A stretch of DNA of 22,865 nucleotides from CAYTET01 sp964436975 (GCA_964436975.1 CAYTET010000029.1:1-22865); one strand, 5' to 3'. Counted from the stretch's first letter, positions 14,961 to 22,172 are shown. Program-made: numbers and translations. The notes: generated from the letters alone by a model not told the origin.

Positions 14961-16410
14961 GGCTGTCAACTCCCTTCAGTGCGGTAAAGCTTACCCGGAA
15001 GGAATAAACCCCGCTGCTGTAATCAAAGCCGGTATAAACAACATCTCCGTACCGGTCGGTTTCACTGCGCAGCCGGCTGACAAAGTCAGCGGCCGCGGTC
15101 CGGCTGGCTGATGAACCAATCAAAACAACATTCTGATAGGAACTGATGGTATAGGATGTGATATTGATATCCACGGCCAGCTGACGGGTATAACTGATAA
15201 AAGCCGCATCGACTATTTTCTGGCCCTGCAGACTTTCTTCCAGGCCCTTTCTTTCATTGATTGCCGTTGTCAGCGCGGCGGCTTTAGCCGAATAAGCCAG
15301 CGCCTGCTGGTAATCAGAAACGAAAGCGGGATCATCGAGCTTAGCCTGCAGATCTTTGGCCTGCCGGCTGTAGTAACAGCCCCAGCCCCACAAAACAGCT
15401 CCGCCTAAAACCACGGCGGCCAGATTGATCAGAATTATCTTCTGCCAGCTGCCCTGCCGCTGGCTGGCCTGCCGGGCCGGATTAAGCAGATCGAACCGGT
15501 CGGACTGGTTGAAATCAATTGTCTTGGCAAAAGGCATGAAACAGCCGGCCAGACCCGCCAGGACGGCAAAATCCACCTCGCCCCGGTATGTCAGACCCGG
15601 GCCCGGTTCAACGGCGCTGACTTCACAGTTATAGGCCGTCTTTAAGCCGGGCAGAGCGGCCATGGTGGCCGCATTATCAGCCGCTATGTAAACCTTGCTG
15701 ACTTTATGGGCGGCATCCTTGACACTCTGAAACTGCATCAGATCAGAGATGCGCTGGCTGAGCTGCTGGATATGATCAGGGTCAGCCGGATTGGTCTGCC
15801 GCACATTGTTGGCAATGACATAACGGGACCCGCTGTAAAGAATCGTCTTGGTTAAATTGCCGAACTGGCCGGCCACAATCTGGACCGGGCCTTCCGGATC
15901 GACCGGCTGGCGGCTTTTCCACTGCATCAGACTGACAATGGGCAGACCGAAGGAAAACTTTTTGATTCCCAGCCGCCACAGCAGCTGCCGGTAGTTTTTA
16001 ACCAGCCGGCGCGGAATCGCGGCCACAAAAACACGGTATCCGGAGGCGGTGTCATCCGGGGTAATGGCATAATCAAGATAGTATTCATCGGCATTGGCAA
16101 TCTGGGCCTGCATGGTGTTGTAAACATACTGCTCCAAAGCTTTCTTATTCATGTTCGGGATCTGCAGATCACGGTAAATTATGGTCGTGCTGTCGACCTG
16201 CAGCGCAAACTTTCTCTTTTCACTTTTTGAATAGCCGCTTAAAACACCTTTCAGAAAAGTGCTGAAGGCGGCCTCATCCTGGATGTAGCCATTGATTACC
16301 AGATTGTCCGGCAGAGCCGTCAGCCGGCTCTTGCTGACAACCAGCCGGCTGATAGATCCGCTGGCCTTGGCTGTCAAAACATTGACATCACTGATGTATA
16401 AACCGAACAT
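14953..16410 (-). CDS. fused PilM-PilN pilus platform protein
   Basis: A 485-residue protein joining two platform parts that are usually separate. Residues 1 to about 300 resemble PilM, a cytoplasmic actin-like protein, with LPDNLVINGYIQDEAAFSTFL as the clearest mark. Next comes DRFDLLNPARQ (about 303-313), like the NLLP N-terminal tail of PilN that docks on PilM, then a membrane span at about 325-347, a helical linker (ALAYSAKAAALTTAINERKGLEE) and a PilN-type C-terminal domain. The nucleotide motifs of PilM look degenerate: GLYISDVNVLTAK replaces G-I-D-I-G-S-x-x-I-K and AGQFGNLTKT replaces the second D-x-G loop. GspL of type II secretion has this fused plan. The start follows AAGGAGGA. Confidence 0.85.
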   Translation of the reverse strand: MFGLYISDVNVLTAKASGSISRLVVSKSRLTALPDNLVINGYIQDEAAFSTFLKGVLSGYSKSEKRKFALQVDSTTIIYRDLQIPNMNKKALEQYVYNTMQAQIANADEYYLDYAITPDDTASGYRVFVAAIPRRLVKNYRQLLWRLGIKKFSFGLPIVSLMQWKSRQPVDPEGPVQIVAGQFGNLTKTILYSGSRYVIANNVRQTNPADPDHIQQLSQRISDLMQFQSVKDAAHKVSKVYIAADNAATMAALPGLKTAYNCEVSAVEPGPGLTYRGEVDFAVLAGLAGCFMPFAKTIDFNQSDRFDLLNPARQASQRQGSWQKIILINLAAVVLGGAVLWGWGCYYSRQAKDLQAKLDDPAFVSDYQQALAYSAKAAALTTAINERKGLEESLQGQKIVDAAFISYTRQLAVDINITSYTISSYQNVVLIGSSASRTAAADFVSRLRSETDRYGDVVYTGFDYSSGVYSFRVSFTALKGVDSHD

Positions 16411-16423
16411 AGCCGCTTCCTCC

Positions 16424-17614
16424 TTATAAGACTGAAGAATACATGTTGTAGATAGGCACAATTACGGAAATCATGATGAAGCAGATGATAAGTCCTAAAA
16501 TCACAATCATGATCGGCTGCAGGGCGGTGACCATCCGGGTCGTTGCCGTTTCCGTTTCCTGGTCGTAGTAGGCCGCCACGGAGGTCAGTACCCCGTCCAG
16601 TTCGCCGGACTGCTCGCCGGTGTAAACCATGGAAACCAGCAGATCATCAAAGCAGCCCATCTTCTCTACCGCAGCCGATATTGGCTGACCGCCCCGGATC
16701 AGTTCGACTCCCTGGGCAAAGCAGGCTGAATAGTAGCGGTTATCCAGAACCTGGGCGCTGATATTCATAGCTTCAACTACCGGAATGCCGGCTTTGAATA
16801 GCGACGCAAAGGTGCGGGCAAACCGGGCTGTGTAAATAGTCTTATTAAGTTTGCCGAAAAGCGGCCATTTTATTTTCATATGGTCGCGCCACAGCACATA
16901 TTCATCATTCTTGTTGAGCAGCTGGAACAAGCCGATTAAGGCCACCACCGCCAGGGCATACAGATACCAGTAATTTACCAGACTGTCGGACAGCCACATT
17001 AAAATTCTTGTTGATGCCGGCAGACTGGCCGTGCTGTCAAACATAGCAAAGAAAGTCGGCAGTACGCTGGTCATCAGAAAAGTTACAATAACCACGGTAA
17101 TGACCAGCAGGATGATCGGATACATCAGCGCATTGATGATCTGATTATGCAGCTTGTTTTCATGGCTGAAATGTTCATATAAGTCGTTGGTGACAGCATC
17201 CATCTGGCCGCTGGCTTCCCCGCTGGCCACCATGCTGACCATGATCGGCGGATAGTTATAGTCTGATTCCGCTAAAGCCTGGGAAAAGGTCAGCCCCTTC
17301 TGCAGTTTTTCATAGATCGAACCGGCCTGCTGCTTGGTAGCGGCATCGGCCGCCTTGTGCCGGATGACATCCAGTGCATCCGTCATGCTCATGCCGGCAT
17401 GCAGCATGCTGGACAGCTGCCGGCAGAACAGCGCCAACTGCTTATTATTGACCTTGCGAACGGCTTTGCTGTCGGAAGCTACGGGCTGACAGTCCGTGCA
17501 GTAAAGACCGCGGCTGGACAGCAGGCTGTAGATCTGAACCGCACTGTCGGCATCGACCTGGCCGGTCTGTTTTCTGTTGGCACTGTCAATAGCGGCATAT
17601 TTATATCTTGGCAT
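16424..17614 (-). CDS. pilC: type IV pilus inner-membrane platform protein PilC
   Basis: A 396-residue polytopic membrane protein of the PilC/GspF family, the usual length. It opens MPRYKYAAIDSANRKQTGQVDADS, a family signature, then two related T2SSF domains, about 60-185 (LALFCRQLSSMLHAGMSMTDAL) and about 265-390 (ARFARTFASLFKAGIPVVEAM, then GEQSGELDGVL). Three membrane spans lie at about 167-190, 210-230 and the C-terminus. It couples the ATPases PilB and PilT to pilin insertion. Start is ATG 17614 after GGAG. It is the first gene of the main pilus operon; the ribosome site of the next gene overlaps its stop. Confidence 0.94.
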   Translation of the reverse strand: MPRYKYAAIDSANRKQTGQVDADSAVQIYSLLSSRGLYCTDCQPVASDSKAVRKVNNKQLALFCRQLSSMLHAGMSMTDALDVIRHKAADAATKQQAGSIYEKLQKGLTFSQALAESDYNYPPIMVSMVASGEASGQMDAVTNDLYEHFSHENKLHNQIINALMYPIILLVITVVIVTFLMTSVLPTFFAMFDSTASLPASTRILMWLSDSLVNYWYLYALAVVALIGLFQLLNKNDEYVLWRDHMKIKWPLFGKLNKTIYTARFARTFASLFKAGIPVVEAMNISAQVLDNRYYSACFAQGVELIRGGQPISAAVEKMGCFDDLLVSMVYTGEQSGELDGVLTSVAAYYDQETETATTRMVTALQPIMIVILGLIICFIMISVIVPIYNMYSSVL

Positions 17615-17650
17615 TTGGCTCTCCGGACATTTTTTTATATCTATTTAAGT

Positions 17651-17659
17651 ATAATAACA
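17651..17659 (-). promoter_or_regulatory. extended -10 promoter of the main pilus operon
   Basis: The minus strand reads GTATGTTATTATAC, an extended -10 (TGnTATTAT) about 40 bases before pilC, in AT-rich sequence. No strong -35 is visible. Confidence 0.5.
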
Positions 17660-18010
17660 TACTTTTACAACATAAAACATCGCTGTCACAACACTGGATA
17701 CCACATAGTAGATCCTGCTTAAGAGTGTAAAACAGTCAGGTGTTTACTTAATCCAAAGTGGTCGGAAACCAGCAGTCTGTTTCATTCCGTTTCTTTTCTT
17801 CAGGCCGTTGGGACCGGCGGCAGTATAAAAAAGTTCCTGCTGATTTTTGAATGCTGAATCCCGGAAACTTCTGTTTAGTCATATCAGTCTGGTTCTGCTG
17901 CATCCGGCTTTCGCTTTGGCCGGCCGCTTCTTTTGGGCCGCTGTCAGAATAATGCCGCCGACCAGCGCGAGCCTCGTACTTTATGCAAATGGGGCTTTTT
18001 TTTCAGGTCG
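17660..18010. other. intergenic stretch without a supported gene
   Basis: Between the pilC promoter and the tRNA promoter I find no gene I can support. On the minus strand there is an open stretch of roughly 84 codons (about 18001-17748), with an ATG at 17882 giving 44 residues, but no ribosome site. Imperfect inverted repeats (AAACAG near 17730 with CTGTTT near 17785) and a short TGGTCGGAAACCA hairpin are present. The sequence does not match c-di-GMP, T-box, 4.5S, 6S or RNase P signatures known to me. It could be a dispersed repeat, a small RNA or decayed sequence. Confidence 0.4.
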
Positions 18011-18014
18011 GTCA

Positions 18015-18023
18015 TGATATAAT
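18015..18023 (+). promoter_or_regulatory. extended -10 promoter of the tRNA
   Basis: TGATATAAT, an extended -10 with perfect TATAAT at 18018-18023, about 20 bases ahead of the tRNA. A T-run stands in the -35 position. Confidence 0.6.
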
Positions 18024-18043
18024 GTTAAAGCATCGCAACAAAT

Positions 18044-18120
18044 GGCCTGTTGGTGAAGCGGTTTAACACACCAGATTCTCAATCTGGCATACAGGGGTTC
18101 AATTCCCCTACAGGCTACCA
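18044..18120 (+). tRNA. tRNA-Glu (anticodon CUC)
   Basis: A 77-base cloverleaf with encoded CCA. The acceptor stem GGCCTGT pairs with ACAGGCT (first pair G-U), the D arm is GTG/CAC, the anticodon stem CCAGA/TCTGG holds the loop TTCTCAA with anticodon CTC, and the T arm is AGGGG TTCAATT CCCCT. The overall sequence follows bacillus-type tRNA-Glu. The anticodon reads GAG. It stands alone with its own promoter and terminator. Confidence 0.92.
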
Positions 18121-18130
18121 TTGAACAAAA

Positions 18131-18160
18131 AGCTCCGGTCTTTTCCGGAGTTTGTTTTTT
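18131..18160. terminator. terminator after tRNA-Glu, also facing the MBL gene
   Basis: CTCCGG (18133-18138) pairs with CCGGAG (18145-18150) around TCTTTT, followed by TTTGTTTTTT. On the minus strand the same hairpin is followed by CTTTTTG, so it can serve the convergent lipoprotein gene too. Confidence 0.8.
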
Positions 18161-18172
18161 TCAGAGCGGCTT

Positions 18173-18988
18173 TCACTGGGTCAGCTGCAGCCGGCTGCCG
18201 TCATAGCGGCATGTCACCAGGCCATCCGCCGTCAGATAATACTCGATTTTTGCTTCCTGCAGAATGGAAAGAACTTCCGAATCAACTTTACTGCGGGCGG
18301 CGCAGTCAATAACGGCATAATCCGGATTGACCGCCTTGACCAGATCAGCCAGGCCGGCGGCCGAACGGCCGTGATACGGAACTTTCAAAACATCAGCGCT
18401 CAGCCAGGCGGCATCCTTGATCAGCTCAATGCGCTCCTTCTCGATGTCACCGGTCATCAGCACCTTTGCCTGGCCGCTGTTTATCCTGATAACCAGCGAC
18501 CGGTTATTGTCAGCGGCATCCTGATAATCATCATAGGGCGAAACGAACACCTCATAGATGATGCCATTACAGGATAGCGAGCAGTCTGAGGCCGGCTGGC
18601 GGGTCGGGATGTTATATTCGGCAATAGCTGTCTGCAAAGCCTTGTATTCGTCGCTGTTTTCCTGATAGGCCGGCATTATCACACAGCCGATTTCATAGTC
18701 AGCCAGCAGGGCCGCGGCGGCGCCAATATGATCTTTGTCAAAATGAGAAAGAAAAAGATAATCAATCCGGCTGATTTTGTTGTCATTCAAAAATGATTCA
18801 ATTTCATCAGCATCTGCGGACGTGGCGGCATCGATGACTACACAGCTTTCCGCACTGATCAGTACCGCCGCATCGGCTTTGCCGACATCCAGAAAAGTCA
18901 GGGTAAAAGGTGTGCCCTTTTCCGCAGCGGCACAGCCGCCGCTGAGCAGCATTGCCGCCAGCAGCAGGACCATCACTGTTTTTTTCAT
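18173..18988 (-). CDS. ComEC/Rec2-like metallo-beta-lactamase lipoprotein
   Basis: A 271-residue exported protein. The signal peptide MKKTVMVLLLAAMLLSGGC ends at a slightly atypical lipobox (SGGC, Cys19). The rest is a metallo-beta-lactamase fold of the ComEC C-terminal type: TLTFLDVGKADAAVLI matches ComEC FLDVGQGDA, and LSHFDKDHIGAA carries the metal motif (His82, Asp84, Asp86, His87), followed by VLMTGDIEKE and VLKVPYHGRS with the later Asp and His. Stand-alone proteins of this type are widespread in Bacillota; some relate to extracellular DNA or phosphodiester cleavage, but the substrate is unknown. I chose ATG 18988; the longer frame from 19006 lacks a signal start and overlaps the -10 box. 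It may be leaderless. Confidence 0.8.
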   Translation of the reverse strand: MKKTVMVLLLAAMLLSGGCAAAEKGTPFTLTFLDVGKADAAVLISAESCVVIDAATSADADEIESFLNDNKISRIDYLFLSHFDKDHIGAAAALLADYEIGCVIMPAYQENSDEYKALQTAIAEYNIPTRQPASDCSLSCNGIIYEVFVSPYDDYQDAADNNRSLVIRINSGQAKVLMTGDIEKERIELIKDAAWLSADVLKVPYHGRSAAGLADLVKAVNPDYAVIDCAARSKVDSEVLSILQEAKIEYYLTADGLVTCRYDGSRLQLTQ

Positions 18989-18994
18989 GCTTTC

Positions 18995-19003
18995 ATCATA
19001 CCA
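18995..19003 (-). promoter_or_regulatory. extended -10 promoter of the MBL lipoprotein gene
   Basis: The minus strand reads TGGTATGAT, an extended -10 ending at 18995. Standard spacing puts the transcript start at about 18988, on the A of the chosen ATG. Confidence 0.45.
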
Positions 19004-19023
19004 CATATAAAAAACGGGCTGTG

Positions 19024-19032
19024 TGATATACT
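19024..19032 (+). promoter_or_regulatory. extended -10 promoter of the YhhN-family gene
   Basis: TGATATACT, an extended -10 about 27 bases ahead of the start codon, divergent from the MBL promoter about 20 bases away. Confidence 0.45.
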
Positions 19033-19058
19033 ATTATTACAAGCAAAGGGGCTTTTAC

Positions 19059-19700
19059 ATGATAATCATTCCAATCTACGCACTCCTGGTCATTACCTAT
19101 GCCATCGGGCAGAACAAGCGGGGCCGCTGGCAGCGCATCAATAAGATTATTCTGGCCAGTATCTATCTGGGCTGGGCGGTCTACGCAACATGGCACGGCC
19201 GCAATTACTTTGGCGGCTGGATGTTTGCGGCGGTGCTGGCGCTGTGCTGGCTGGGTGATGTCGTCATTATCTATAACTTTGTTTTAGGCGGTCTGTTTTT
19301 CGGACTGGCCAACCTGCTGTCGGCGGTCTGTCTTATCATCAGGGTCGCTTCCGGCGCCGGTTTCGCTCCGGCGGCCGCGGTTGTTTTCTTCGCCGTGTTT
19401 TTCGGACTGTTTGTTGTGGCGGCGGCCAGCCGCTGGCTGGACATCGGCGATGTCAGACCCTTTCCGGCCTATATTGCCACTATTACCCTGGCTGCAGCTG
19501 TAGCCGCCGGCTTATGGGCCGGCCAGCCTAACCAGCCGGAACTGGCTCTGCTGGCGGGGGGCTTTTTCCTGTTTATGATTTCGGACTATCTGCTGGCCCT
19601 GTTTACCTTCCGCTATAAGGGAAGCGTGCTGCTGTACCGGCTGAATGCCCTGACCTATTTCCCCGGCGTCATGATGCTGGCCTTAAGCATTGCCCTGTAA
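19059..19700 (+). CDS. YhhN/lysoplasmalogenase-family membrane protein
   Basis: A 213-residue polytopic membrane protein with about eight hydrophobic segments, the size and plan of the YhhN (TMEM86-like) family. Family marks are LALCWLGDVVIIYNFVLGGLFFGLAN with the conserved Gly-Asp, and LLAGGFFLFMISDYLLALFTF followed by LNALTYFPGVMMLALS near the C-terminus. Vertebrate TMEM86 proteins hydrolyse lysoplasmalogens; in bacteria the substrate is rarely proven, so this is a family name more than a function. I chose ATG 19059 after AAAGGGG; the earlier ATG at 19023 falls inside the -10 region. It ends at a convergent terminator. Confidence 0.75.
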   Translation: MIIIPIYALLVITYAIGQNKRGRWQRINKIILASIYLGWAVYATWHGRNYFGGWMFAAVLALCWLGDVVIIYNFVLGGLFFGLANLLSAVCLIIRVASGAGFAPAAAVVFFAVFFGLFVVAAASRWLDIGDVRPFPAYIATITLAAAVAAGLWAGQPNQPELALLAGGFFLFMISDYLLALFTFRYKGSVLLYRLNALTYFPGVMMLALSIAL

Positions 19701-19704
19701 ACAA

Positions 19705-19732
19705 AAAAGGCGGTTCGCGTGAATCGCCTTTT
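19705..19732. terminator. bidirectional terminator between the YhhN-like gene and the GPH symporter
   Basis: AAAAGGCGGTTC (19705-19716) pairs with GAATCGCCTTTT (19721-19732), twelve pairs with one G-T wobble, around GCGT. The A-run and T-run allow use on both strands. Confidence 0.85.
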
Positions 19733-19754
19733 ATAATGTTCCGGTTCCGGCTTA

Positions 19755-21143
19755 TTAATCTTTTTTCGCCTGGAAGGCCGTCTGGGCCGACTTGTATTCT
19801 TCCATGACATTGGTCTTGGTGGCAACAAAGGCCATCAGCAGGGTGATGATGCAGGGAACCCAGCCCAGCAGTAAAATGATAGTGCTCTGGGTCTGGGCGC
19901 TCTGTGCCACTCCTAAATTAGCATCATAGCCGGCGGTAGCCAGCGCTATTCCCATAATCCAGACGGCAACAGCTTCAGCCAGTTTGGAGATCAGATTGTC
20001 ACATGTCGATACCATTGAATCAATGCGCCGGCCGTATTTGAACTCGACAATATCCGCAATATTATTGCGATTGGTATTAAACATAATGAAGGCGGCAGTT
20101 GAGCCCAGTCCGGTGCTCAGGGCATTGATGCAGATTGTCACCATGGAATGCGGGAAGATAATAAACGGTATCTTGCCGGCGACCTGCACCAGGCCGGCCA
20201 GAATCATGGTGTTCTTGTGGCCGATTTTACGGTCAACCGCGCCGATTCCCAGTGAAGTGACAATGGCGGTGACCAGATAGACAGCCAGTATCGGGGTAGC
20301 CTGGGTCGAATCGCCTAAAATGTAAGCCGCATAATCGTTAATCTCATTCATGATGATGGCTGTCGTTATGCCGTAGCACAGAATGAACAGCATATTGAAG
20401 ACCCATGACTTGATTGAAAACAGCATCTTGAAAGTGTCAAGGAAACTGATATGCTCCTCATTATCCTGCTGCTGGTGAATGCGCTCTTTGGAAGTGAAGT
20501 AATGGGTAAGGCAGCCGATAACGCAGATTACTGCCATAATCATAGCCGTATAAAGCAGGGCATTGGCATCTTCCGAAGTATAGATATCCGACTGCAGGCC
20601 GCCAAAGACTTTCTTTACCAGAATCGGCACGCAGACGGCTCCGATTCCCGAGCCCAGACATCCGCCCAGGGAACGGAATGAATTAATGGATTTGCGGTCT
20701 TCATCATTGTTGGTAGCCAGTGCTCCCATTGAGTTGTAGGGAATGCACAGGAAGGTGTAGAAGGCTTCAAAGACCAGATAAACCAGAATGCAGACAATAA
20801 TCGTCCAGGTTTCATTTAATCCGAAGTCGGTAAACATCAAAACAACGGTTATCGCCCAGGGGATGGCAAAGTATAAAGCCAGCGGGCGGATTTTCTCACC
20901 GGTCTTGAAGCGGTGGTTGACCGACCAGTAGCCGATCAGCGGATCATTGACTGCATCCCAGATGGTGCCGATGGTAACGATGGTGGAGGCCCAGAAAACC
21001 GGGATCCTCAAAACCATCTTCAGGAAGGTCAGATAGTACAGGCTCTTAAAGTTGAATACGATGTTGCTGGATGTTGAAAACATCATAAAGCCCAGTTTTT
21101 CAGGCAGTTTTATTCGTTCAACAGTGTTGGTTTTTTCGGTCAT
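19755..21143 (-). CDS. GPH-family (MelB-type) cation symporter, MFS
   Basis: A 462-residue transporter with about twelve membrane spans, the usual length for the glycoside-pentoside-hexuronide:cation symporter family. The cation-site motif WDAVNDPLIGYW in helix 2 keeps Asp63, Asn66 and Asp67, spaced as MelB Asp55/Asn58/Asp59, so Na+ or H+ coupling is likely. HRFKTGEKIRP matches the loop after helix 2, and IPYNSMGALATNNDEDRKSINSFR is the family segment in helices 4-5. The substrate cannot be read from sequence. The start ATG overlaps the stop of the hydrolase gene by four bases (ATGA), after AAGGAG, so both proteins are translationally coupled and may act on one nutrient. Confidence 0.9.
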   Translation of the reverse strand: MTEKTNTVERIKLPEKLGFMMFSTSSNIVFNFKSLYYLTFLKMVLRIPVFWASTIVTIGTIWDAVNDPLIGYWSVNHRFKTGEKIRPLALYFAIPWAITVVLMFTDFGLNETWTIIVCILVYLVFEAFYTFLCIPYNSMGALATNNDEDRKSINSFRSLGGCLGSGIGAVCVPILVKKVFGGLQSDIYTSEDANALLYTAMIMAVICVIGCLTHYFTSKERIHQQQDNEEHISFLDTFKMLFSIKSWVFNMLFILCYGITTAIIMNEINDYAAYILGDSTQATPILAVYLVTAIVTSLGIGAVDRKIGHKNTMILAGLVQVAGKIPFIIFPHSMVTICINALSTGLGSTAAFIMFNTNRNNIADIVEFKYGRRIDSMVSTCDNLISKLAEAVAVWIMGIALATAGYDANLGVAQSAQTQSTIILLLGWVPCIITLLMAFVATKTNVMEEYKSAQTAFQAKKD

Positions 21144-22108
21144 GATTTGAGGTCTCCTTTTAAGACTTTGGCTAAGCGGTCCTTGAGGTTGGCTTTAAAC
21201 AGCTCCGGTTCATCCATCAGCGGATTATGGCCGGATTCCTTATACCAGATCAATTCTTTGTACGGGGCTTTGATTTTATCAAAATAATCTTCCACCAGTT
21301 CGGCCGGGGTATTCTGGTCCAGGCAGCCGTCAAAGATGAAAATGGGAATCGCAAACTCGGTGCATTCCTGCTCCAGCTTGACCCGGCCGACTTCCGGCCA
21401 CATCTTGGTCAGAATCTTGCGGTTGCCCAGCAGAACGCCCAGGGTATCGGCTAAACTGTATTCACCGGAAAACAGATAGGCCTTGGCCAGACCGCCGGTA
21501 TATGACTTCGGCTGGTTCTTCTGGGAATAGCCGCCATATTTATTCATGATTTCTCTTTGAATCATCATGCCGTCATAGCCGCCCTTGTAGCAGGCCATCA
21601 CCGGCGGGCCCAGCTTGACCAGTTTGTCGACCGCTTTCTGGTCGCCGGCCGCCTGGGCCTGGGTCAGAGCATATTCATAAGAGATCTTTTCATTCAGCTC
21701 CCCGTCAACAAACTGACCGAAGCCGACAAAGGCATACAGATGCTCGGGATGGGCATAAGCCAGCTTGATGCCGAGCAGCGAGCCCCAGGATCCGCCGATA
21801 GCGAATATCTTGTCCTTATGATAGGTTGCACACAGATAATCAACCAGAGCCGATGCATCATCGGTAAGCTGCTTAATCGTAAATGTTTCGGTATCGGACC
21901 CCCAGTAGGAGCCGCCGGTGCCGCGCTGGTCCCAGCCCACCACCATAAAGTCCTGTAACAAATCCTGGTTGTAAACCGTGCACATATGGCGGTTTGCCAC
22001 ACCCGGTCCGCCATGGATGAAAAGAAGGATCGGCTTGTCCGGATCGCCTTTGACATGAATCTTTTCCTTAAAGCCGTTAAGCTCTACTTTCATTATCTTG
22101 TCGATCAT
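21140..22108 (-). CDS. alpha/beta hydrolase, proline iminopeptidase-like (S33)
   Basis: A 322-residue alpha/beta hydrolase of the S33 family. It has the oxyanion motif HGGPG (32-36), the strand motif VVGWDQRGTGGSYW, the nucleophile elbow GGSWGS with Ser107, an acid in DGCLDQNTP near 262, and the catalytic His in ESGHNPLMDEP. A helical cap lies between. Proline iminopeptidases remove N-terminal proline; related S33 enzymes cleave other small amides or esters, so substrate is uncertain. No signal peptide is seen, so it should be cytoplasmic. ATG 22108 follows AAGGAG. It leads a two-gene operon with the GPH symporter, suggesting it acts on what the symporter imports. Confidence 0.85.
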   Translation of the reverse strand: MIDKIMKVELNGFKEKIHVKGDPDKPILLFIHGGPGVANRHMCTVYNQDLLQDFMVVGWDQRGTGGSYWGSDTETFTIKQLTDDASALVDYLCATYHKDKIFAIGGSWGSLLGIKLAYAHPEHLYAFVGFGQFVDGELNEKISYEYALTQAQAAGDQKAVDKLVKLGPPVMACYKGGYDGMMIQREIMNKYGGYSQKNQPKSYTGGLAKAYLFSGEYSLADTLGVLLGNRKILTKMWPEVGRVKLEQECTEFAIPIFIFDGCLDQNTPAELVEDYFDKIKAPYKELIWYKESGHNPLMDEPELFKANLKDRLAKVLKGDLKS

Positions 22109-22136
22109 AAGCAGGTCTCCTTTTTTTATTTGTCTT

Positions 22137-22172
22137 ATTATACGTGAAAAACAAGACTGTATACACTATAAT
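22137..22172. promoter_or_regulatory. divergent promoter region
   Basis: A minus-strand TATAAT (22142-22137) faces the hydrolase operon and a plus-strand TATAAT (22167-22172) faces the M20 gene. Between them lie TGTATACA (22158-22165, a perfect 8-base palindrome) and an imperfect inverted repeat (ATTATACGTG with CACTATAAT). This could hold a shared operator; that is inference. Confidence 0.5.

Noticed and set aside
17615..17800. A c-di-GMP (GEMM) riboswitch ahead of the pilus operon, as seen in some clostridia
   Set aside because: The predicted leader is only about 30 bases and no GEMM core motif is visible on the minus strand.
17748..17882. Minus-strand 44-codon reading frame in the pilC-tRNA gap (starts MTKQKFPGF, ends FPTTLD)
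   Set aside because: No ribosome site before the ATG, no recognised domain and Cys/Trp/Arg-rich composition. Described only as part of the intergenic stretch.
19732..19737. TATAAT directly after the terminator of the YhhN-like gene
   Set aside because: The next gene downstream is on the opposite strand, so no plus-strand gene would use it; it is probably a by-product of the T-run and AT-rich tail.
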